From the NCBI RefSeq assembly GCF_037042905.1, contig NC_087258.1, positions 1,969,001-2,033,000 of the forward strand: DNA of 64,000 nucleotides, written 5' to 3'. A model generated the notes under the pieces. That model saw only the letters and a list, made by a program, of their open reading frames with translations. It was not told the DNA's origin and made no database searches. The DNA comes from Lytechinus pictus (taxonomy: Eukaryota > Echinodermata > Echinoidea > Temnopleuroida > Toxopneustidae). The position numbers were made by a program, and so were the translations under genes. This document shows positions 50,466 to 62,400 of the stretch, one piece after another. Position 1 is the stretch's first letter, and each line of letters opens with the position of its first letter.

Positions 50466-53400
50466 CTGATGATGAAAGTAAATAATAATAACAATTATCA
50501 ATTATGACATCTATACCGTGCTTAAAGCCTTCTAAAGCCTTGCTTAAGGGGCAGTAAAGTAAAAGTATAATCTCACATTCAAGTAATGCATGAGTGTAGC
50601 AAACATTGAATATCTCTCTGCCATTTTTTACATGTTTACTATAGATCGCCCATCCAGCACTTACATGTACTTTACAGATTTAGCAATTTGATATTAGAAA
50701 GCAACTGACAAAGATAATCATCCTAAAAAATTCAGTTCATCCATGCTTGAAAGGTGTTTGTGTATTAAACAAGACATAAATACACAAATACATGTACTTT
50801 AATATGGTCGGGCACCCAATTAAATTAAATTTTAATGCAAAATAAATTTATCAATTTATTTGGTTTTTGGGGGGTTGCATGTTACCAGGGTATCCTCTTA
50901 TTTATTTCTTAGTTAACATGCAAAACTTCAATCAAGAAAAATATCAACTAATTAAGAGCTAAGCCAAATTCACTATCGATCAAGCACACAAAATTAACAG
51001 TAAAGATAAAGTCTATTAAGTGTGCATCATATTAATACAGATGTATATGTACAGGTGTATATAAATATGCACAGAAATATATCTTAAAGATACAGGCCGG
51101 TATTATGAAGTCAGGTTTGACTTAGACCATGGTCTAACTCTGTGCTAAAATTATGGAAAGCCAAACATGTCAAAAATGTTCCTTACATTGCATGTTTCTT
51201 ATGCTTACTGTGCTCTTCCCAACTCGTGAATGGTGAAGAAAGTTATCTTTCCGAAACAGTTAAGAATGATTTCAGCGAAAAGTTAGCTGATACATTTATA
51301 TTATATTGTTGAAATTAATGCAACTATTGGCTGTCCATAGTTAAACCACAACTTTAAACCAGAGTTTGAATTAAACCAGACTTCAGAATACGGGCCACAG
51401 AGGCAGCTTAGAACGTAAGAAAGGGACACATTTTTTTTATTTAGATGGGAGGGGGAAAAGCTAGTACATCAGAGAAGAACATGGGGAGGAGATATAGAGG
51501 GGCATGAAGAGTGAAAATATTGTTTTTATTGGTCAGTAATCATTCTTCATTCATAAAAAAGAAGTTTTCCCTTTAAGGATATGAATATTGCTGAGACTAT
51601 TCGGAGACAATAGAGAGTAAAAAACACAAAACACTTCATTGCACACAAGTACATAGTGGGACTATGACTATATAAGTTTTAATATACAACTATAATATTT
51701 ACAACAAAAAAACTAAAATGAAAAAAAAAAAACATTTAATTCAGAGTGTGCAACAACATGACATACATGTAAAACCATTCAATGATCAATCATTGATTGA
51801 CATGTACTTTATCATTGCATGGGGAAACATGCAAATTAAAACTGTTCATGTACACATGATACAAATGATATTGAATTATTTCTAGATATTCTTTCTATAT
51901 TCTGTAAATGAAATGCATCTGCTTTGGGGGAAAAATTCTCCTAACTTTATGACACAATACCAAACAAAATGACTTTAATAAGAATAATACACATTACATA
52001 TGAATACAAGCAGATATTATATTCTAAATCAAACAATTTTAATCAATATCAATACATGTAAATGTAAACATTGATTACAAGTTTACATGCAAATACATGT
52101 AAGTACACAGGATTGACAAAGGACAAATAAAGGCTAAAGAGAAAGTGGAGTTATGTATAAATGAAGTACAATCGTAGTATTTTAAGTATTTTTGCAGTTG
52201 AGAAGGGGCTAAGCTATTATCAGAGGAGCATTTTTAGAAACAAAACTTGGGTGAATTACATATGAATGTAGATCATCTACGCCAAGTCTTATCCTGAAGC
52301 ACCTACATGTACATCTTAGGTCATATGTAATACAGACAAATGAGTCATAGATTTGAATTTTTATACTAACAAAAATATCTTAAATTAGGTTATAAACATT
52401 ATTTTCTCCTGATTTAAAAAATCAGACTGGTCACTTGAATAAAGAATTCAGTGAATTGCAGAATTTGTAAACTCATAAAGGAAGGACACTTTTTATATCA
52501 CAACTCCATTTTTTCTTTAGCTAAAAAAAATACACTTAAATGTAAATGTACGGCATTGAAACACACAACTCACCATGGATGTGGGTTAAATTCAAACATC
52601 CCAGAAAACTCTTTTAGGATCGGAATGTGATGAATGGTAAGGATGGTTAGGAAGATGAGTTAAGGTAATATTAGGCATATTCACAACTATGGCCCGAATT
52701 CACAAAAGGTGTTTTATAAAAAACCATCGGTTTAACTCATGGTTTATGCAGATTTCCTGTATAAATTATGCTTATTTAATGCGTATATTAAAAAAATGTC
52801 CAATGCTGATGCGCGCTTTTGTCACAGTGGGCCACATTGACACCTGTTGCCATGGTTTATTCATGAGTCCACTGTTTGAAGAGTGGACTCATTTATTCAA
52901 AACAGCGGACTCATGAATAAGATAGCGTGGATAACCACGGCAACAGGCGTCAATTTGGTGCACTGTGACAAAAGCAGCATCAGCATTGGACATTTTTTAA
53001 TATACGCGGTAAATAAGCTTATTTCATAAAAGAAATCTGCATAAACCATGGGCTCAACTGAGGGTTTTAAAAATCACCTTTGTGATTTCGGGCCTATGTG
53101 ATTAGGAGGAAAATACCCATATACTACATGAACAAAAACTTGTTTTAGTCACTTTTGAATGGTTAGTATTTAACAGGGTTTATCTCTTCAACATCAGCAA
53201 AGTGGCAGGGCCCGGTGTCATAAACTTGAATACAATAGCAAGACACAATATTTTGTTATAAGCTTCTGAAATGGCTGGAAATGGATATAGATGTTAAGGA
53301 AGATTTTAAGGATTTATTATTTGGGGATTAGTGATGAAAAGACACTTGGAGGATTGTGCATGAGATGAAAGACATGGATCCATCCTTCAGTACAGGTGCA

Positions 53401-56400
53401 ACAAATTCCATTTTTTTTTGCATCGTTTTCACAAGTATTTACCATGATTTCCTACCATCCCCCCCCCCCGATAAAAAATAAGCAGAAGAGTTATATATGA
53501 TCCCAGGGAGGGGGGAGGGGGCTACGAAAACCAAATGAGAAGGCAGCAAAATGATGTACCCTTTTCAGGTCACAAGATCAATTGAGAATGGAGGTTAATT
53601 ACATTATGAAACATCACAGTCCTGAACAAAATATGAATCAGGTATCAAATGGTAAACCAGAGTGTGTGAAATAAGGGCATGGTGAACTGTTTTTTATTTT
53701 GTTGGTTGTTATTAGATGTATAAGCAGAGCTGCCAACCACACTTGACAAAAAATCCTATTATTTCACCCAAAAAATCCTATTTTTAGACAAAAAATCCTA
53801 TTCGTACCCGTTATGTACTTTCCTACTATACATCTCATTATTTTGTTGTGCTCACTGTAATTTTTACATCCGACAAGCAAGGTTCTACATTAACTTTTTT
53901 TAGTGCTGGCCCGTTCGGGCCACCAAAACCTTCAAATTATTTGTTTTGATGGCCCGATATTAAAGTTTGGTGGCCCCAAAAATATAAAGAAAAACATTAA
54001 AAATGAATACAACAAACTTCTGAAATATCAATTCTGCAGCCACTACCACTAAGTCACTTTCATTTTGTACATCTTGTATGTAAATCTTGTTTGCTGTTAT
54101 TTTACTTTGCTAATTGATTTGTGGTAAAATATAAATTGTTCTATCATTGTAAATATGAAATGATTGAAAGAGAGTAAAATGTATTGTTCCCAGGATGTGT
54201 GGACTTTAAAAAAAATCTCTGTATAGACACACACTCATAATAGTAAAAATAGTGCAAAGCTAACTCATATAAATGTACAAAACAATGATTTTTCCTTTCT
54301 TCCTCTTTGAATCCTAAAACCTAGATTATACAGGCTCCAAATCCCATTTATTTTTGTTTTCTCTTTTGCAGCATATTATAGCGGAGAAAATCACAGAAAA
54401 ATATGCTGCAAAATTAGAACAATGCATAAAAGTGGGAAACGAGCAAAAAAAAATTAAAAGAATATTACAAAAAGAAAACAAAAATAATAAAAAAATAAGT
54501 GAAATAAAACAAAAGAAAGAAAATGAAGAAAAACAGAACACGAAAAAGAAGTAAAAAAGAAAAAAAAATAAAGAAAAAAAGAAACAAAAGAAAATGAAAA
54601 AAAAACTTAATGAAACAAAATTAATAAAAAATGGGGAAGGGGTAAAAATGAGAAGCCATTACAAATATTTTTAACAGCTGTACGTAGCAACAGTTTAAGC
54701 CAATTGAGCAAATAATTTTCACTCACCTTTTGGGGATGGCGCATTTCAATTTTTATAACCTTAATTTCGCTTGTATTATTTTTTCAGTAGAAACATATTC
54801 TTTAATCAGGCATATTCAATGGGAAGGGTTATATGGTTTAACCACTGTCAAAAAAAAAAATAATAATAAGAAAACGGCAAAAGTTATATCTGGAAAAAAA
54901 GTGTGAGAAGTCCTTTACTTTGTTTGCCAAAATATTTGAAAAATTCACATTTCATATCAATGAAATGCCTTCCCAAAGTATTTTCTTTCTGAAGAGTGGT
55001 TTAAGAAGTCATTTATAAACAAAAAAGAAAAAAACGGCCTGCTTATTTTTTGCTAGAAAAGACACAGCTTCGAAAGAAACCAAGTATCAACATACATACA
55101 AATGCACATATGGGACTGTGATGTACTCACCTATGTGTTTTTATGTGTATCAATACATTTGGAAATCGGTCTTTTTGAGTCAAAAGAGAGGTCATAATTC
55201 CTGTTTTTGATGCTTGCAAATAGTCAGTTTACACCAGATTTGAGTAATATGGACTGTAGAAGGGCAATTCATTGTTGTAAAATGTGACTTTGACATAGAT
55301 TTTCAAAGTTCTGTGGAAGATTTCTTAGCAGCAACATTTCGTATCATAGCTCCCCGAGTCTGAATAGGCTGATAGCGCACAGATAGCTACATGTAGCTGC
55401 AGTGGTTTCATGCAAAGCTCACGCACGCCAGCCGGCCGCCCGGCTGGATAATAGCTACTGTATGCTATAGCGGTAAGCCTATGTACTGTCATGTGTGTGT
55501 GTATTTGTGTGTAGATCAACAAAAAGGGCGCATGACAAATTGGTTGCAATTTGAACTGTAAAAAGTTGATAAATGCGTGCAAAATCGGGAGAAAAATTGC
55601 GCTACTGTGAAAATTATTGGTTGCCCGATTCGGGCCACCAAAACTTAACATTTTTCAATAATGATTGCCCGAGGTGGATTTCTGTAATGTCGATCTTGCC
55701 ATAGCTATATTTTCAAAAAATCGTATTTTATTTGTAAAAATCCTAGTGTCGTATTTTAAGTGAAAAATCGTACGGAATACGACAAAATCGTACTATTTGG
55801 CAGCTCTGTATAAGGCTAATCATTAGAACATATTAACACTGGTGTACTGGCGTGGCACTGTCACGTGTGAGGGGGGGGGGGACTGACTCAGAAACATTTT
55901 GATGAAAAGGGTATTTCATTTAAATATCATTTTGCATATATATAAAATCTGCATTAGATCTAATCAGTTAGACCTCAGATTATGCAGTTATCTTAAATGC
56001 ATCCTTTTTTCTGAAAGAAACGTAAACTAAAATTGTCAAAATCTAAAAGAGAGTCAATCACTTAAAAATGACAAATGTTACCTGGTTCACTTTAATACTT
56101 CAATTATGTTCAGAATTAGTGCTTTGAATTGAAACATCAAACACTTCAAATAATTTGGGTGATTAAGATAGTGAAATTAGTAGATTAAAACCAAGTAGTA
56201 AGATCTCTGAAAAAACATGAATTATACATTTATGTACTAGTCTGTTAGTACGTGTGACCATTAATGCACGCTTAATACAAGAACTCAATAAAAACAATGG
56301 GCTGAAGTTTTTCTAATTTTGTGAATTTTAAACTCTGGTAAAAATGTGCTTAATCCTCCCTCCACCATCCATGCCCCTTATCCACTATTATTTATATTCA

Positions 56401-59400
56401 GGGGAGCCTTTCATGAAAGGACTTGTCGGACGTTTTATCCGACAAGTCCCATTTTATCCGACAGTTACCATAGTAACAGCACCTCTCAGCCAATCAACAT
56501 CAGAGAAAGATGTCAGATCTGACAACTTGTCGGATGAAAATGTTGATGAAACACTCCCCGGATGTTGGGTTTTAGAGGCGCAGATATTTTTTGACCTCTT
56601 GCGAGGTTGTTTCAAAGAGGCAAAATGTTAAAACTAAACTGATTTTCAACGTGCATGCCTATGAAAACCATCCAATATTGATAATATTGGACGAAATGAA
56701 TATTTTGCCCCGCCCACAAGATAATCATTGGTTAATAAATGATTGTGCTCATGAAGCTATTGTTAGGTCACAATGAAATTGATTTGCGTATTAGTGCCAG
56801 CAGGTGTGGCAAAGGAGAGAAACTGCATCAATTTATTGAATTCAAATGCGCTTGCACTATAGCTAATGCAACTTTGCAGAGATTTCTTTAAAAGAAAAAT
56901 GACAATACTCAGTCGCCATGCTCATGATTTACAGGATTGACATACATGTAAAATGCTGAGTAAAAACATTTTTTGGGGGCTTTATATATTCATGTTTAGC
57001 TTTGTGGGGTATCTAAATAATAATAATAATATTAGATGACCAATTTTCGTGGGATGCGTAGAAATAATGTTACTCGCTGAAGAACAATATTTATATGCAT
57101 CCCACTCTAGGCCATCCAATATTCCCTAAATATTTCCCCCTGCCACCCTCTTCATCCTGATATCATCCCTACCTACATGTACCACTCCCTTTTATCAACT
57201 CACCTATTGTGGTACCTCCTTAGAAATCTTTGTATCTTCCGGGCAGCCTCCTGCTCTCGCTTCATCCGAGCCTTCCGCTTATCCCTAAAGAAACCATATT
57301 TAAAAATTTGGTAATTTAGAAAACAAATTGAGCTTCGATACTTTGACATAGAGGGAATTGGAGGAGATTTGCTGTTAAATTTGAAGTTTTCACATGCCTT
57401 GCAATCAAATCATAAATTTTTCAAAATCAATTACATGGTTTGAAATCAATTTTAGGTCCAAAACTCTTCCACATAAGATACTGTGTTAACGTAGACCCAC
57501 AACTCTGGACTCTTTCAAGCTTACCGATATCCACAATTTATCAAGGATGCCAGGCACTATTCCCGTACTCCAGATTACGTCTGACAAGTGCTTTGCAAAA
57601 GAAAGGAAACGTCTTCATTCAAATATGAGATGATCATTTGAAAATGCCAAGCTTCAGATTAGCTTTACATGTAATAACACAAGTCATAACCTTACCTAAA
57701 CCTTTGTTGTATGAGAATGGCTGCATCCCTGCTCTTCCTGAACTGCTCTTGAGCACGGTATGTCCGGTAGCTATTCTGGATGATGATGGCCGCCCTGCGA
57801 CTCCGTTGGAACTGTCGGTAGCTCTGGAACGAACGGAACTTGTTCTGAATCACCCTGGCAGCCTCAGACATGGACTTGTAGTGGAAATACTGAGTAAGAT
57901 ATAAAAGCAATGTGATAAGCAAGTGGGTGTTTTATAAAGCTGTTTGTGAGTTACGAATGACCTTACAAACCACTGGTTACCATTTCTTATGCTTACTGAC
58001 GGGTTCCACAACATTTGCTCTGCTCTAAATTCCCCACTGATTGAATGACCAACTTCAACACTGGGCTTAACACTATACCCTACCCTAAACCTAACATAAA
58101 ACCCTATTGCAACCCTAACCCTACATCTTAGACGAAATTAAGCGCAGAGCAATTGTCGCAGGAGCAAATGTTGTGTCACCAATGACAAACCCCTAGGTAA
58201 CTGACGTAGCACCTAAGAATAAGTACCAGTCATACGTTAAGTCTGGAGTAATTTTACGAACAGCTCTAAGAAACACCCACCTGGTCAAATAATAATAATG
58301 AATGGGTTCTATTTGTAAGGGGTAGCCATTCCAGTATCAATGGTTATTTCTTTGCTATCCCTGTATGCATTGTATGTAAGTGAATTTGACAAGATGGGTA
58401 TTATATAAGTGACAAATGCATTTATGTCTTGATGCTGAACTATCAACCCTGATGATTTTTACTCAACTAAGATATAAGTATGTTTTCATGACTATCTTTT
58501 TCTACATGTACTTTCAATAGTCTTATTTGTGGTCTGTTGTGCATAACTGAATTCAAACTTATCTACAGACCTTTCATATGCAGAAAAAATGTAAGAATTA
58601 CTGAGTGGAGATATAAAAAAAAAAGTTGACCAACCTCTTTATATCTCCTGTAATAGCTCTGGATAATGACCGCTGCTTCCAATTCTTGTTGTTTCTGCTG
58701 TTGCCTTCCCTGTAAAAAACAATCAAAATTGCAAGAACAAACTTACAAATGATGCAAAGGTAGGAGCGGTTAAGGGCAACGTACTTGTACAAAGACAGAG
58801 GTATGTACAATGGTGCGACATGCAAGAGGCATTCTTAGCATGTGCTTTTGCACAACAATGTGAATACCAGTGATACCTACATCACAACAAGCCCAACAAC
58901 TCTCCAGACTGACCGCCAAGCCAAACCTTAAGCTTATTCCTAAATACCCTCTGCAAACTCCCTTTTGCAGGGGTAAAAAAAGGGGGGCATGTTTGACAAA
59001 GTCTGCGGTGTATTCTTACCCAAAATTATGCCCTAATATTAACCACAAGAAAGCTGCTATACCAACTACTCAAAGGATTGGATTAACATTGAGAAAGGGA
59101 ACCAAAATCTGCACATTTCAACTTACATGTAGCTTATGCAATTGAAAAATATCGAGCCAAACTGTTTGGTATGCCATATTCAAGCCATTTGTAAGTTTGT
59201 GGGTAAAGGATTAATGATACAGCACCCAGGGCTCAGTAACATGAAGCTTAGCAATTGATCGTGAGGCCGATTTTACGATTGATCATACACAATAATCAAT
59301 GCAATCGTAGAAATCGGCCCACGGTCAATCGCTACGCTTTATGTCACAAGGTCTAGGAGATATTTCTAAGTTTACTGGTTACAAAATGACAATCAAATCT

Positions 59401-62400
59401 CCCAAATTTTAGTAAAAAGTTTAAAATGTCATATATTTTTCTATGCGACTTAAGAATATCTTCCATACACAGTATAACGTGTCAAGCCAGGTCTGAACAA
59501 GCACTGACCAATCGGCAACCATACCTTGTACTGTCTGAATGCATTCTGGATCACAATAGCAGCTTTGTACAACTGTCTCTGCTCTTCATCTAAAGAAAAT
59601 AAGAAAAAAAAATGCCAACAAAAAGTTAGGGACAATAAAAGAAGTTATCAGCATTATAATTCAAACTGTCTTGAGACTTCAAAGAGTAGATGAGAATATT
59701 CAGAAAACAGACTCTTTGAAAAGGAATGGAAATCCATGTAAGATTTCTTTATCTTTTAGTCATCAGATTTGCACTACAGTTAGATAGACTGGTAATCAAT
59801 GCTTACCAGAGAGCGTGAGTATAGAGAAAGCCCATTGCAACGCATGGCCAGATCCCTGTAAGAAGTCGCTCCAGTCTGCCGGTGGGAAGTCCTCATCAAA
59901 GCTGATATTACTGGGACTATTAGAGGTACGGCAGGACGACTCTGCACCGCTGTAGGAACTAGCGGGTGAACTGTCAATGCCCGTTCTGGATAAATAGGAG
60001 TTGAAAATAAATCAGGTGAACGTACAACTTTTACAAAACTCTACCATAGGTAACCATGGAACTGGAAAACATAACCATGTTCCCATGATAAATTGGCCCA
60101 CTTTTCTGATAAATTTTTACATGAAACAAATCCCTAGAGTTTCAGATCAGAAGGAAAATAGTAATATTTATACTACAAGAGAAACTTGTTGACCGCAAGC
60201 TTTTAAGTCCTTTTCATGTTATGGGAATGAATATCATTGTAAACTGGTCCACTGCAAGAGTGTACTTTTCAGATGCAAGCAATGACACGGCTGGAATGTT
60301 TGGGCTGAATATTTGTGTGTAGTCCCATTCATGAATTTCTGTGTGAAGTGCTTTTGGCTCTCAGCAGACCTCTTATTTTTGTGATTTCCAATCCTACAGC
60401 AAGCAATAAATTTTAATTTATTATATTCAATTTTTTTTCCAACCACATTGAGTGAGTTCTTCTTTTCCTCATTCTTATGCAGGGATGCGACTTAGAATTG
60501 ATGATGATGATAATGATGCACAGCATTTGTATAGCGCCATATAGCTGTCAAAGACATTCAAAGGCGCATTGGAGGAGCCAGCCAATCTGGGTCGCCAAGA
60601 AGGGAGCGCACACAGAACTGTGACCTGCAGGTCTCTCCTCCCGATAACTGGTTGGGGAATGCAGGTGGACCACTACACCGAGGTTTCCCCCTACTCTTAT
60701 TCAAATAGTGCAGTGGGTTCTTGAATTGATGAAAAAAAAGTCTGAAAATCATCAAGAATGTCCCATTTTGAACACAAAAACATGTTTTCTATGGGTAAAA
60801 ACAGATTTAAAAAGTCTGAATTCAGACTAAGGCCTACAAATTGGTACCTGCCCATGACCAGCTTGCAATTTCCCCTAAAAATGACAGTTTCAATTTCACC
60901 GAACAAGAGTTTGAAATCACCAACCTTAAAGTGAGTGTTACTGGGTTTTACAGACACATATCAATCAAATATTTCCAAAATACATGTATCTCACCTATAA
61001 AGTGTGTCCTCCACACCTCCTGGGCTTGAGAAGGGACTAGCGATGGAGCTGATGGAGTCATGGAGGGACTCCTGGTCCACCTGGACATGGGGCCCTTCTG
61101 TCTCTACCTGGGATCCTGCTACACTACCCCTGGAGCCCTCCAGCTTGATGCGCTCCGGTAGAGCATCCAGGATGTGCTCCGCCAGAGAGAGGTACTGCTC
61201 CTGAATGAGGAAACAGGAAGTGGTTGGTACATGTATTTAGGGCTGTTTCATCAATCTGTATGAAAGTATGACTTCACACAAGACCAGCCCCTGTAGTAAG
61301 CCTTGCATCACCTTTTTTTGTTAACAAGGGGTCTTACAATAAACTGAAAAGGATTTATACAATTTTCTCACCCCATCTTCTAATTGTTGAGCTGGAAACA
61401 AAGCCTCAATATTACTTTGAAGCTCATTCCTTTCAATTCCTCCTCCGTGAAATAAATAATGAATGAAGTGTTTGGTACTGCAAAATAAGAAAATAACTAT
61501 TACTTTTCGACAAGTACAGATCAGAGCAAAATCACATGAATGAATTTATCAAAGAAACAAACCAATATCTAACAGAACAGAGGGGAACAGTGGATTCTTA
61601 ATGACAAGCTGTGATCGGCCTTCAAGCTAAACAAAATTAGGCTTAGTATCCAGCCATTAGGAAAGAAACAGCTTAAATAATGCTTGCCCCTCCATTAATA
61701 ACAATAATCTTGAGAAGGAAATAACTCTGGTTTTAGTGAATCATAACATACCTTGTTTCCAGCAGCAGCCCTTGGTAGGAGGAGAGGCATGTAGTCATCT
61801 GTCTGCATGGGAGAATCACAGCGTTGTTCATCCTCCACATCGTCTAGCTCTCCATGATCGTCCTCTTGTTGCTGAGCTGCAACCTGGAGCTCTTTGACGA
61901 AGCTCTCCCACATTTCCTTCTGGTCAGCGTGCTCCTTGTCTCCCAATGGAGGGAGCCCCATCATCTCCGCAGGATCCAGGTTACCCAGGATTTGGCTCCC
62001 GCTCAGGAATGCCTTGAGGGTCGCTTGGGATATTGGAGGTGGGATAGGCATGGGGCTTGCTCCTGCAGGAGGCTGGGGACTGGATGACAGATGGTGGGCG
62101 TGGTTTTGTGTGTGGTGGTGATGAGGACTGGTGGACTTCAAGCTCACCCCGCTGTCCCTTCGAAGAAAGCCTGGTTGGACGTTGAGCATGTTGCCAAGCA
62201 ATCCTGATGACGTCCCGGGCAGATCTTGCAGCCTGGGTGATATCTGCGGAGAGACTCCTGTGTTAGGTGTCACCAGCCCCTGTGAGACAGGACTCACCGA
62301 GAGATTCGACAGGCAGCCTGAAGATGGTGACTGTGCTTCAAAGATAGGTGCAGAGTCATCGGAAAGGGATGAATTGGGTGTGTTGGTGGCTGGTGATGAC

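Larger units (their letters stand above)
50466..57203 (-). other. Last intron of CAMTA (probable)
   Basis: A 6.7 kb intron that holds no other recognised exon. It contains a GGCCCG-ended element (51095-51396), a 404-bp palindrome (52691-53094), nested inverted-repeat elements (53725-55808) and a 159-bp element (56401-56559). Confidence 0.5.

Noticed and set aside
54354..54554. Lys/Glu/Asn-rich frame at 54.4 kb
   Set aside because: It comes from A-rich low-complexity sequence inside a mobile element; no homology is recognisable.
61386..61479. Possible extra CAMTA exon on the minus strand (acceptor ttttgcag, donor GGG/GTGAGA)
   Set aside because: Its open frame needs a phase-2 entry but the upstream large exon ends in phase 0; in that phase it hits a stop. 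The large exon joins directly and in frame to 61200-60995, so this is probably chance, though an unusual isoform is not excluded.
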